Shown here piece after piece: positions 1 through 7,575 of a stretch of 64,000 bases of DNA. This DNA comes from an uncultured Acetatifactor sp. (GTDB lineage Bacteria > Bacillota > Clostridia > Lachnospirales > Lachnospiraceae). Below the pieces are notes generated by a model. The model searched no databases. It had not been told where the DNA came from and saw nothing but the letters and a program-made list of their open reading frames with translations. Every line of letters begins with the position of its first letter. The first letter of the stretch is position 1. A program made the position numbers and the translations under genes. The DNA lies in NCBI GenBank assembly GCA_910577185.1, contig CAJTLR010000012.1:1-64000 (forward strand), in the 5' to 3' direction.

Positions 1-64
1 CAAACCCCGGAAACCGCAGCTTCGGATACTTTTCGAGACCGTTACTTGAGGATACATTTGCCAT
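1..64 (-). CDS. hsdS: Type I restriction-modification specificity subunit HsdS, 5' end only
   Basis: Only the first 21 codons are inside the window. They encode a short leader followed by PKLRFPGF, the usual beginning of Firmicutes HsdS proteins, which choose the DNA sequence recognised by the type I enzyme. The ATG sits 2 bases after the hsdM stop codon and is preceded by a GGAGG-type ribosome site inside the end of hsdM, so the two are translationally coupled. The target-recognition domains lie outside the window, so specificity cannot be inferred. Confidence 0.85.
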   Translation of the reverse strand, partial: MANVSSSNGLEKYPKLRFPGF

Positions 65-66
65 AG

Positions 67-1635
67 TTATCTTCCCTCCACATCAAAGGGAAAATCAAGT
101 CCCAGCTCGTCAAAATAAGGTTTCAGCTGGGCATCAATATCTTTGATTTCACCCTGTAATTTTCGTATTTCCGCAGCCACTTCATTCAGATCAATTTCTT
201 CTTCCGGTTCAAAAGTATCCACATATCGGGGAATATTGAGATTGAATCCATTTTCCTCAATTTCCTGCATAGTAGCAACATGAGCAAACTTATCTATATC
301 AATGCGAGCCTCATATGCAGACGCAATCTTATCAATATCGCATTCACGAAGGATATTCTGATTTTTACCCGCTTCAAATTCCTTTGATGCGTCAATAAAG
401 AAAATATTATCAGAATTTCCGTTTCTCTCTCTTTTCAGGACAAGGACACAAACGGGAATCCCTGTTCCGAAAAATAAGTTAGCCGGAAGGCCGATAACAG
501 CATCCAAAACATTCATTTTCTGGATAAGATACTTACGAATCACTTCCTCCGCAGCACCCCGGAACAAAACACCATGGGGCAGTAAGACAACTGCACGGCC
601 ATCCTCGTCCATATGGTAAACCATATGCTGTACAAAAGCAAAATCCGCTTTGCTTTTGGGAGCCAGCTTGCCATACTCGTTGAATCGCTCGTCCTCCAGA
701 AATTTTGAATCCGCAGACCAATTTGCCGAGTATGGAGGATTAGCCACCTGCACACGGAATTTCTTTTCTCCAAAATAATCATGTTCCAGTGTGTTTCCGT
801 TATAAATATTGAAATTACGGTATGGGATACCACGCAGAATCATGTTCATACGAGCCAGGTTATATGTTGTTGATGTTAGCTCCTGTCCATAATAATTCCT
901 TACATTCGCGTAATTCTTCAAACGAAGGAGAAGCGAACCGGATCCACAGGTTGGATCGGCGGCATCTTTTACATCTGTAAGTCCCAGGCAGGCTAACCGG
1001 CATAGCAGTTCTGCAGGGCCGGAAGGAGTATAAAATTCCCCTGCCTTCTTTCCGGCAGTCGCCGCAAACTGGCCAATCAGATACTCATACGCATTTCCAA
1101 GTATATCAATCTTCGTATCTTCCACATTAAAATTGATTTCATCCAGAGCTGCGATAATTTTAGCCATAACCGCACTTCTGTCCTTTACCGTATGCCCCAA
1201 TCTGGTAGAATCAAGCTGCATATCAGAAAACAGTCCTTCAAAATCTTCCTGTGATTCGTTCCCTATGGTAGATTCCATCAACGCGTTAATCGCTTTTTGC
1301 AAAAATTCAATATCAAAAGAACGGTTTTCAACCATTTTGACCATTTGGCCGAAAAGATACTGCGGTTCAATTATATAGCCAAGGTCGCGCAATGCTTCTT
1401 CTACAACAGCTTCCTGATATTCTTCATCCGCCCATGCGTCCGTATAGGTAATTCCATCATCCTTCAAAAGATTTTCCATGTACTTTTCTGTCCTGTTCGA
1501 CAGATAATAATAGAAAATCATGCCAAGAATATAGTTTTTAAATTCATAAGCTTCCATGTTTCCTCTGAGAGCATTTGCCATGGCCCAAAGTTTTGTGCAA
1601 AGCTCTTTCTGGTGGTTTTGAATTGAGTTATCCAT
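67..1635 (-). CDS. hsdM: Type I restriction-modification DNA methyltransferase subunit HsdM
   Basis: This 522-residue protein is the N6-adenine methylase subunit of a type I restriction-modification complex; it binds S-adenosylmethionine and works with HsdS and HsdR. The N-terminal helical HsdM domain spans about residues 8-160. The catalytic domain has GEFYTP at about 199, the SAM-binding motif DPTCGSGS at 227-234 and the catalytic NPPY at 299-302. Length fits the family. The ATG is preceded by AAGGAGA at good spacing. It lies 14 bases after hsdR and 2 bases before hsdS, forming an operon. No inactivating lesion is visible, so it should be active if hsdS is intact. Type I systems are common cargo of mobile elements, but whether this one belongs to the ICE is inference. 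Confidence 0.96.
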   Translation of the reverse strand: MDNSIQNHQKELCTKLWAMANALRGNMEAYEFKNYILGMIFYYYLSNRTEKYMENLLKDDGITYTDAWADEEYQEAVVEEALRDLGYIIEPQYLFGQMVKMVENRSFDIEFLQKAINALMESTIGNESQEDFEGLFSDMQLDSTRLGHTVKDRSAVMAKIIAALDEINFNVEDTKIDILGNAYEYLIGQFAATAGKKAGEFYTPSGPAELLCRLACLGLTDVKDAADPTCGSGSLLLRLKNYANVRNYYGQELTSTTYNLARMNMILRGIPYRNFNIYNGNTLEHDYFGEKKFRVQVANPPYSANWSADSKFLEDERFNEYGKLAPKSKADFAFVQHMVYHMDEDGRAVVLLPHGVLFRGAAEEVIRKYLIQKMNVLDAVIGLPANLFFGTGIPVCVLVLKRERNGNSDNIFFIDASKEFEAGKNQNILRECDIDKIASAYEARIDIDKFAHVATMQEIEENGFNLNIPRYVDTFEPEEEIDLNEVAAEIRKLQGEIKDIDAQLKPYFDELGLDFPFDVEGR

Positions 1636-1649
1636 TTTTATCTGTCTCC

Positions 1650-4415
1650 TTATTCATATTTTTCAGAATGTTTTCTAATGAAATCAGTAATGCGGTTTAC
1701 AAGCGATCTTTTTTTCAGCAGCGGCATAGGTTTCTCTATGCGGTCGCGGATATTGCCGACATCCAGCGTACCAGAAAATTCATACTCAGAGATTATATCC
1801 GTAAGCATTTTGGAATCAATATCTTCCGTTTCGGCAAAAGCAGCAATTTCTTTCCTCTTTTCTTCATTCTCAAAATCATTATAAGCCGCATCAATTTCAT
1901 CCGCACTGTTCAAAGCAACAACAACATCATCCAGGAAAGCCTGCAAAATTTCCACCTTGCGGAGAAGCTGGGGATTGTCCGTTCTCGAAAGTTCTTCTTT
2001 GATCTGCCTAATATCATAATCTTTCTGTTCGGCATCATCAAAATGAATATTGCGGATCAAGTTCATGATATAAGCAACGTTAATCCGGTCACTTTCCATT
2101 AGCTCGATACAAAAATCGACGTCATTTAATACGGATACCACAGTACGGTCGTTCGTAATCCTTGCATGGAGTGCCTTGTATTTACTTTTATAATCCTCAT
2201 GTTCCTGCTCTGTCATAAGCAGCTGATCTTTGTCAAAACTAAATTCAACAAAGGTTTTCAGAGATTGCAGATACTTTGTCAGTTCCCGGAAGGTCAGAAC
2301 AAAAGTACGCTGATCATTTTCATCCTGCATGGTATCAATGGCTTCTGGAGTAGGTGCGATCTCCCGGAGTTTAATCACCATCTCATTGAATTTTTCAACA
2401 AAATACTCATAAGAAGGAACCAGAGCGGCTTCTGGATGCCCCATTGAAAATAGTGTGAGAGCGTCATCCGTCTGCTTTTTCAAATTACGGTAACAGATAA
2501 TAATACCAAATGGCTTTGTTTCCTTTTCCACTCTGTTAGTACGGGAATAAGCCTGAAGCAGATCATGATACTTCAAATCCTTATCTACATAAAGAACCTG
2601 GAGTGGCTTGCTGTCAAATCCGGTTAGGAACATATTTACAACAATCAGAATGTCCAGCGGTTTTGTTTTCTTCCCTTTTACCCTGTCTGATATATCTTTA
2701 TGGTAAGCAGAAAAGGTATCCGTAGAGAAATTAGTATTGTACATGCCATTGTAGTCATCAATGATACGCTCCAGCGCATCACGGCTGTGTTCATCTTTGC
2801 CTTCGGATTCTTCGTTTTGTCCAAAAGAAAAAATACCCGCAATGTTCAGGTCATGTTTAATCTGTTTAAATATATCATAATATTTTATCAGAGCTTCTAT
2901 GGAAGAAACCGCAAAAATAGCTGTGTATTGTCCGTTTCGTGTTTTTGATTTATGGTTCTGGACAATATGGTTTGCAATCAATGACATCCGTTCTTCCGAA
3001 AGATATAATTCACCCACATCAATCGCATCCGCTGTAGTGGGATCATCCCAGTCAAAGTCCCCTTTCAGCGTGTTGATATACTCCACATGAAATCCCAGGA
3101 CATTATTATCAAAAATCGCATCTTTAATCAAATAATTATGCAGGCATTCTCCGAAAAGCATTTCCGTTGTCTGCGTAATCTTTCCTTCGACTTTCCCATT
3201 TTCCGGGAAACGCGGAGTGCCGGTAAAACCAAAAAACTGTGCTTTTTGAAAGTGCCGGACAATATCTTTGTGCATATCCCCAAACTGACTGCGGTGACAT
3301 TCATCAACGATGAATACAACTTTTTCATCCTTATATGCATCCATAATCCTTGCATATTGCGGACGCTTAACAGCGTTGGCCATCTTCTGTATCGTTGTGA
3401 CGATCAACTGTTTATTTTTATCCTGCATTTGCTTGACAAGTATGTTTGTCCTGTCAGTGGCATCAACGGATCCGGATTCAAATTTATTAAATTCCTCTGT
3501 TGTCTGGGAATCCAGATCTTTACGGTCAACCAGAAATATAACCTTCTTGATATTTGGATTTGCAGCAAGTATTTGTGCCGTCTTAAAGGAAGTCAATGTT
3601 TTTCCTGCACCGGTAGTATGCCAGATATAGGCGTTTCGGTTTGTCAAAGTAGCCTGACGCACAAGAGCTTCAACTGCATATACCTGATATGGCCGCATTA
3701 CCATCAAGTTCTTATCGGTATCATTCAATATCATATAGCGTGTAAACATCTTGATGATATGATCCCGCGCAAGAAAATTAAGGGAAAAATCTTTCAAATT
3801 CGTGATTCGGACATTATCAAAATCAGTCCAGAAAAAAGCAAGGCTATGCATCCATTCCTTATCAGAATTTGCAAAGTATTTTGTATCAACTCCGTTGGAA
3901 ACAACAAAAAGTTGTATGTAGTGGTACAAACCGGTAAATGAATGCTTTTTGTATCTTCCCATAATTTGATTTACGGCTTCCCGAATATCAATTCCCCTGC
4001 GTTTTAATTCTACATGAATCAGCGGAAGACCGTTTACTAAAATCGTAACATCATAGCGATTTACATATTTTCCAACTACTGTTGTCTGGTGCGTTACCTG
4101 AAAAATATTTTTGGTATGGTCGGCATCATAAAAGGACAAATAAACCTTTGTACCATCCTCACGCTCCAAAACAAACTTATCCCTTAAAATTTTTGCACTC
4201 TGAAAAACGGATTTTCCAAGCATATGATTAAAAATCCGCTCCCATTCCTTTTCTGTCAACGAAGTATCCAGCTTTGATTCATTGAATTTTTCAAACTGTG
4301 CTTTAAAATTTTCAACAAGGGCATCATAGTCAGGTATCTGAACCGATTCATACCCTTGTTTATTCAGCTGCTCAATAAATTGCAGCTCTAATTCTGCTTC
4401 GCTCTGGTACGCCAT
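1650..4415 (-). CDS. hsdR: Type I restriction enzyme motor/nuclease subunit HsdR
   Basis: This 921-residue protein is the ATP-driven translocase and endonuclease subunit. The N-terminal PD-(D/E)xK nuclease region shows D122 and the E-x-K pair in HVELKRRG at about 134-141. The helicase core has Walker A TTGAGKT at 267-273 and the DECH box at 371-374, followed by conserved RecA-like blocks (FTGTPRF, LTGFDSKPL, QAYSRTNR). The C-terminal part is helical and would contact HsdM. It is the second gene of the xre-hsdR-hsdM-hsdS operon. Length and motifs are complete. Gene order R-M-S rather than M-S-R is one of the known arrangements. Confidence 0.96.
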   Translation of the reverse strand: MAYQSEAELELQFIEQLNKQGYESVQIPDYDALVENFKAQFEKFNESKLDTSLTEKEWERIFNHMLGKSVFQSAKILRDKFVLEREDGTKVYLSFYDADHTKNIFQVTHQTTVVGKYVNRYDVTILVNGLPLIHVELKRRGIDIREAVNQIMGRYKKHSFTGLYHYIQLFVVSNGVDTKYFANSDKEWMHSLAFFWTDFDNVRITNLKDFSLNFLARDHIIKMFTRYMILNDTDKNLMVMRPYQVYAVEALVRQATLTNRNAYIWHTTGAGKTLTSFKTAQILAANPNIKKVIFLVDRKDLDSQTTEEFNKFESGSVDATDRTNILVKQMQDKNKQLIVTTIQKMANAVKRPQYARIMDAYKDEKVVFIVDECHRSQFGDMHKDIVRHFQKAQFFGFTGTPRFPENGKVEGKITQTTEMLFGECLHNYLIKDAIFDNNVLGFHVEYINTLKGDFDWDDPTTADAIDVGELYLSEERMSLIANHIVQNHKSKTRNGQYTAIFAVSSIEALIKYYDIFKQIKHDLNIAGIFSFGQNEESEGKDEHSRDALERIIDDYNGMYNTNFSTDTFSAYHKDISDRVKGKKTKPLDILIVVNMFLTGFDSKPLQVLYVDKDLKYHDLLQAYSRTNRVEKETKPFGIIICYRNLKKQTDDALTLFSMGHPEAALVPSYEYFVEKFNEMVIKLREIAPTPEAIDTMQDENDQRTFVLTFRELTKYLQSLKTFVEFSFDKDQLLMTEQEHEDYKSKYKALHARITNDRTVVSVLNDVDFCIELMESDRINVAYIMNLIRNIHFDDAEQKDYDIRQIKEELSRTDNPQLLRKVEILQAFLDDVVVALNSADEIDAAYNDFENEEKRKEIAAFAETEDIDSKMLTDIISEYEFSGTLDVGNIRDRIEKPMPLLKKRSLVNRITDFIRKHSEKYE

Positions 4416-4490
4416 ATCTTCATCTCCATTACTTGAGGATTATTTGGGGCTGCACGAATAATTACTGATTTTCGGCTTGCGTTTTAAAAT

Positions 4491-4706
4491 TTATTGTCTG
4501 CCGTCCTTCACGGCTTCGCAAATATCACCAATGTCACAGTTTAAGTAGTCGCAGATACGCAGAAGGACGGAAAGAGCTACTTCCTCCCCTTTTGTAAGTT
4601 TGCTCACCGTACTCGGAGACAGCCCGATCTCCAGCCGTAAAGCTGATTTCGGAATGTCCCTCTCAATTAACAGCACCCATAATTTTTTATAGCTTATCTT
4701 CATCAA
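4491..4706 (-). CDS. Small Cro/CI (Xre) family regulator upstream of hsdR
   Basis: This 71-residue protein is almost entirely one helix-turn-helix domain, with the recognition region around LSPSTVSKLTKGE (about residues 28-40), followed by LLRICDYLNCDIGDIC, typical of the short YozG-like Xre group. It lies 75 bases upstream of hsdR on the same strand and behind a clear sigma-A promoter, so it probably regulates the restriction operon, as controller proteins do in other systems. The regulatory role is inference from position. No sensor or enzymatic domain is present. Confidence 0.85.
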   Translation of the reverse strand: MMKISYKKLWVLLIERDIPKSALRLEIGLSPSTVSKLTKGEEVALSVLLRICDYLNCDIGDICEAVKDGRQ

Positions 4707-4745
4707 ATCATACCCCGCTCATTCAATGATAGTGAGAGTTATTCT

Positions 4746-4774
4746 ATTATACCCGATAAATTCCGCGAGTTCAA
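4746..4774 (-). promoter_or_regulatory. Sigma-A promoter of the xre-hsdRMS operon
   Basis: On the minus strand a TTGAAC -35 box (4769-4774) is separated by exactly 17 bases from a consensus TATAAT -10 box (4746-4751). It is about 40 bases upstream of the xre ATG. This is the only strong promoter seen ahead of the restriction genes. Confidence 0.75.
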
Positions 4775-4787
4775 GATTTGTGTACGA

Positions 4788-5063
4788 TTATCCGTAAAAT
4801 AATCCGCATTCTCGAAACATTTGGGGCAGCGTTAGTTCCATTTGATTCAATTTCGGTATAACAGCGGCAAGCAATGGATTAGAATATCCTTTACGGATAT
4901 TCCAATCCACCACTTGCCCGCCTGCGGCGTTCTCGTTTTGCTTGTTGGGGACACCCCAAGCCCCGGCAAAATGCGCTGCCGCTTTTTTGCGAACACACCT
5001 TGCGGTGTGGCTTTTCACACAGGCAGGGCCCGTGTGTACTCCCTCCGGTCGCCCCTGCCGCAC
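4788..5063. other. oriT-like inverted-repeat region, probable mobilisation remnant
   Basis: This stretch between the xre and lipoprotein genes holds no convincing gene. It has two strong inverted repeats. One has 15-base arms with one mismatch (4875-4889 and 4895-4909) around the loop TTTAC. The other is TTGGGG-ACA-CCCCAA (4945-4959). A GC-rich tract follows. A stem followed by a GC-rich tract resembles transfer origins of clostridial mobilisable elements, which is how I recognise it from memory. A 91-codon open frame covers the region on the minus strand, but its composition follows the repeats and I do not call it a gene. No relaxase gene is adjacent. The oriT assignment is inference. Confidence 0.4.
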
Positions 5064-5077
5064 TCCGCGCGGCAGAT

Positions 5078-5794
5078 TCAGTCCTGATACCGTTCAGGAC
5101 AATAAAAAATCAGCAGGTCTATCTCTCTTAAATCACCTTCATCCATATCGCGGCTGTCACAGGAAATATAATAATTTCCAAAAGTAAAAGCCGTGATCTT
5201 TTCTTCAAAAAGCCGTATTTCCCCAGTGCTGAAGTCAATCACTCCCATACAGAAAGGCACGTCCGACCAGCAATGTTCCATCATCTGATTCAGGCAGTCC
5301 GAACACAGGTGGGAAGCTGTTTTTTCCATATCCAGTGCTTTATTTTTATCGAAAGACAAGTGCCCATGGGCGTACCCTCTGTTTGTATCTGCCGTCACGG
5401 AAAGGAAGAATCCGCCTTCTCCGGTATTGGTGATATGAGTAGACGAGCCTTGTTCCGCTTCCTCAATCAGTTTCCCAAAATCATCATAGCGGTTGATCGT
5501 GACAGGAGCCAGGTCAAAAGAGTTCAGATTGACAATACCGAGATTTTCCTGCCCACGGTACAAAGGCAGAACGGTTCCCTTCCCTTCGCCGCAGACAATA
5601 CAGTCTTCCGGTGATGTGTCAGAAACATATTGCGGTGGGTTTTCTGTCTCTATGATTTCTGTCTGGCCCGTGCTTTCCGGCTGGTTTTCTGCGTGGCTTT
5701 CTGGCTGGCATCCGGCTGCAAGAAGCACAAAGAAAAATGCAGATACCGTCAGGCAGCTGTGCCAGCTTCTTGCGAAAAAACTCCTGTTTTTCAT
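5078..5794 (-). CDS. Secreted lipoprotein of unknown function with paired cysteines
   Basis: From the ATG at 5794, which follows AGGAGG by 8 bases, the product is 238 residues. It begins with a positively charged signal peptide ending in the lipobox LAAGC (about residues 24-28), so it should be lipid-anchored on the outer face of the membrane. After an acidic, Ser/Pro/Glu-rich linker it has CIVCGEG at about 64 and CSDCLNQMMEHC at about 162, which look like two metal- or disulfide-type cysteine clusters. I do not recognise the family. The gene is divergent from the xre gene at 5937, with a perfect palindrome between them, so it may be controlled by that repressor. Confidence 0.7.
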   Translation of the reverse strand: MKNRSFFARSWHSCLTVSAFFFVLLAAGCQPESHAENQPESTGQTEIIETENPPQYVSDTSPEDCIVCGEGKGTVLPLYRGQENLGIVNLNSFDLAPVTINRYDDFGKLIEEAEQGSSTHITNTGEGGFFLSVTADTNRGYAHGHLSFDKNKALDMEKTASHLCSDCLNQMMEHCWSDVPFCMGVIDFSTGEIRLFEEKITAFTFGNYYISCDSRDMDEGDLREIDLLIFYCPERYQD

Positions 5795-5839
5795 CAGATC
5801 ATCCTCCTGTCGTGTCAAATCGTTCATATTTAATATTAT

Positions 5840-5856
5840 ATCCAGTATAACTGGAT
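5840..5856. promoter_or_regulatory. Palindromic operator between lipoprotein and divergent xre
   Basis: ATCCAGT-ATA-ACTGGAT is a perfect inverted repeat with 7-base arms and a 3-base centre, typical of Cro/CI-type operators. It lies in the divergent promoter region between the lipoprotein gene and the xre gene. A related half site, TCCAGAT, follows at about 5880. The likely ligand is the adjacent Xre protein; that is inference. Confidence 0.55.
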
Positions 5857-5936
5857 AACTCAATCAAAATATACAGTTTGTCCAGATATAAATACCATAG
5901 GTGTAGGGTACAATTATACAAAAGGGGCGGCATGTT

Positions 5937-6245
5937 ATGTTTGAGGACTTATTTTACGACAGACTGATAAAATTGAGAGAGCGGAAGGGAGTGTCCGCAA
6001 GAGAAATGAGCCTTGCCATCGGGCAAAGCCCCGGATATATCAACGGGCTTGAAAACCGGAACGGCTTTCCGTCCATGCAGGTATTTTTCTATATCTGTGA
6101 ATACCTGGATGTCACGCCGTCGGAATTTTTTGACGACGGCAACAGCCATCCGTCAGAATACCGCGAGATGCAGAAAGACATGGAGGCGCTGGACGAAAAA
6201 AGCCGCCAGAATGTACTGGCGATCATCAAAGGGCTGAAACGCTGA
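5937..6245 (+). CDS. Xre family transcriptional regulator (102 aa)
   Basis: The N-terminal two thirds is a Cro/CI helix-turn-helix domain, with SAREMSLAIGQSPGYINGLE at about residues 21-40 containing the recognition helix. The C-terminal third is a helical segment rich in charged residues that may serve in dimerisation. The gene is divergent from the lipoprotein gene, and the palindrome at 5840-5856 is a plausible operator. It ends in a hairpin shared with the convergent regulator gene at 6302. Function beyond DNA binding is unknown. Confidence 0.85.
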   Translation: MFEDLFYDRLIKLRERKGVSAREMSLAIGQSPGYINGLENRNGFPSMQVFFYICEYLDVTPSEFFDDGNSHPSEYREMQKDMEALDEKSRQNVLAIIKGLKR

Positions 6246-6263
6246 GCGGCGGCAGACAGAGAG

Positions 6264-6294
6264 AAAAAGACACGGGCGTATCAATTCCCGTGTC
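6264..6294 (-). terminator. Terminator between convergent regulator genes
   Basis: GACACGGG (6269-6276) and CCCGTGTC (6287-6294) form a perfect 8-base stem. Read on the minus strand it is followed by a TTTTT run (6264-6268), so it terminates the gene at 6302-6517. Read on the plus strand it is followed by CTCTTT and may also stop the gene at 5937. Confidence 0.7.
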
Positions 6295-6301
6295 CTCTTT
6301 A

Positions 6302-6517
6302 TTACCTTTCACATATTTCCAGCAGATCCGCAATATCGCAGTCAAAATAATCGCACAGCCTGATGATCAGGTTCGCATCCACACGTTGAAATTCGTCCCT
6401 GCAATATCGGTTAAAATTCCCTCTCTGAAGGTCTAAATCTTTGCAGATTTTTGTCTTGCTTATTTTCTTTTCCTGCAGCAATTCCATGATCCTGATGTGT
6501 AAATATTTCATTTCCAT
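6302..6517 (-). CDS. Small Cro/CI (Xre) family regulator
   Basis: This 71-residue protein is a single helix-turn-helix domain. The DNA-reading segment is ISKTKICKDLDLQRGNFNRY and the end, LIIRLCDYFDCDIADLLEIC, matches the small YozG-like regulators also represented by the gene at 4491. A second ATG lies two codons downstream. It converges with the regulator at 5937 and has no partner gene in an obvious operon. Target unknown. Confidence 0.78.
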   Translation of the reverse strand: MEMKYLHIRIMELLQEKKISKTKICKDLDLQRGNFNRYCRDEFQRVDANLIIRLCDYFDCDIADLLEICER

Positions 6518-6573
6518 ACCTCTCCTGTCAAAATTATTATAGACATATATTTTAAAAATAAATACTTACGGTA

Positions 6574-6603
6574 TAGACAGGAAAAGAATATATACTATAT
6601 AAT
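6574..6603 (+). promoter_or_regulatory. Sigma-A promoter for the 6646-7130 gene pair
   Basis: TAGACA (6574-6579) is followed after 18 bases by a consensus TATAAT (6598-6603), about 40 bases ahead of the ATG at 6646. The surrounding sequence is very AT-rich. Confidence 0.6.
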
Positions 6604-6645
6604 TAAACAGTATATAAATATGCACACCAGACAAGGAGAAACTCT

Positions 6646-6903
6646 ATGCAGGCATATGAGATAACGCATATAATAGATAACGAAGAGTGGGAAAGCAGGC
6701 TGACAGAACTGGCCCATAGATGCAGTAAGCTGAACGGCTGGACGGAAAAAGATCTGTTACAGTTTGCGGTAACTTCCATGCCGATGTACCGGGTGTGGCT
6801 GATGCACCTGGAAGATACCGTGACCGATATGGAACAGGAAGGAAAGCGTAAAGGCTTTTTGGAAAAACTGCTCAAACAAAAAGAAGGGAATACATCTGTA
6901 TGA
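6646..6903 (+). CDS. Hypothetical protein (85 aa), first of a two-gene unit
   Basis: This is a short soluble protein with no recognised family. It is acidic in the first 25 residues, then contains a helical stretch with aromatic and hydrophobic positions (LQFAVTSMPMYRVWLMHLED) and ends in a lysine-rich tail. It has a good promoter and an AAGGAG ribosome site. Its stop overlaps the start of the next gene by four bases, so the two are translationally coupled and probably act together. The small size and coupling to a membrane protein are all that can be said about function. Confidence 0.65.
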   Translation: MQAYEITHIIDNEEWESRLTELAHRCSKLNGWTEKDLLQFAVTSMPMYRVWLMHLEDTVTDMEQEGKRKGFLEKLLKQKEGNTSV

Positions 6904-7130
6904 AGTGGATTTTTGATTTATTTGCCGCCGGTTCGGCTGTACTGATTTTTGCATATATCATTGTATGGGACATTGCCAGAATTGTATATTTCATCAAGTG
7001 TGCCGGCGTAAAAAAATGTTCAGACAAAAAGTGCTTTGCAAAAGATACCTGCCGAAAATATGCGCCTGTGTGGACAAAAGAAGATATAGAGGAATTGTAT
7101 AGGCTGATAGACGGCCTGGACGAATTATAA
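6900..7130 (+). CDS. Small membrane protein with cysteine cluster (76 aa)
   Basis: The protein starts with one hydrophobic membrane segment (about residues 8-32, AVLIFAYIIVWDIARIVYFI) followed by a region with four cysteines (C..KKCSDKKCFAKDTC) that could bind a metal or iron-sulfur cluster, or form disulfides if outside. The end is acidic and helical. It overlaps the preceding gene by 4 bases (ATGA). I do not recognise the family. Confidence 0.65.
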   Translation: MKWIFDLFAAGSAVLIFAYIIVWDIARIVYFIKCAGVKKCSDKKCFAKDTCRKYAPVWTKEDIEELYRLIDGLDEL

Positions 7131-7185
7131 TAAAGTGTGGATACCAGACAGGCTGTCGGATACCCACACTGAAAAATCCGAATTT

Positions 7186-7575
7186 TTATTTGTCGGCAGA
7201 TTCCTTCTCTATGGCTTTCCAGTAATCGTCCAGCGTGATAACATCCGGACGGTTTTCACGCCACCGCCTGATATGGCTGACAGACCTGCACAGCCTGTCA
7301 AACTGTTCCGGCGTCAGTGTCTGGAGTTCGCGGAAGAGACGGTTCATCCGCAATGCGTCTTCTGCATTATCTTCATACATCGTAATATCCGGAGAGATAT
7401 TCAGCAGGAAAAAATATCCCGCTGTTTCTGTCATAGACGGATCTGCATTACCATTTTCAAGTTCTGTCACTTTATCAACAGGGATTCCCATTTTGTCGGC
7501 CAGTTCCTGCTGTGTCCAGTTCTTTTCTTCCCTTGCCTGCCGGACGATCAGGCCAAGCATTTTACCTTTTTTCAT
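7186..7575 (-). CDS. Xre family regulator (129 aa)
   Basis: Starting at the ATG at 7575, which has an AGGGGG ribosome site, the protein has a Cro/CI helix-turn-helix at about residues 8-60 (NWTQQELADKMGIPVDKVTE) followed by a helical region ending in an acidic/basic tail. The start lies within the last 14 bases of the upstream 405-residue gene, so the two form an operon and this regulator may control it. Target not identifiable. Confidence 0.85.
   Translation of the reverse strand: MKKGKMLGLIVRQAREEKNWTQQELADKMGIPVDKVTELENGNADPSMTETAGYFFLLNISPDITMYEDNAEDALRMNRLFRELQTLTPEQFDRLCRSVSHIRRWRENRPDVITLDDYWKAIEKESADK

Noticed and set aside
3087..3941. 284-codon plus-strand open frame inside hsdR
   Set aside because: It lies antisense to the highly conserved helicase core of hsdR and has no ribosome site or family resemblance.
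4788..5063. 91-codon minus-strand open frame over the oriT-like stems
   Set aside because: Its sequence follows the inverted repeats and GC-rich tract, it has no recognisable domain or good ribosome site, and the stems explain the conservation better.
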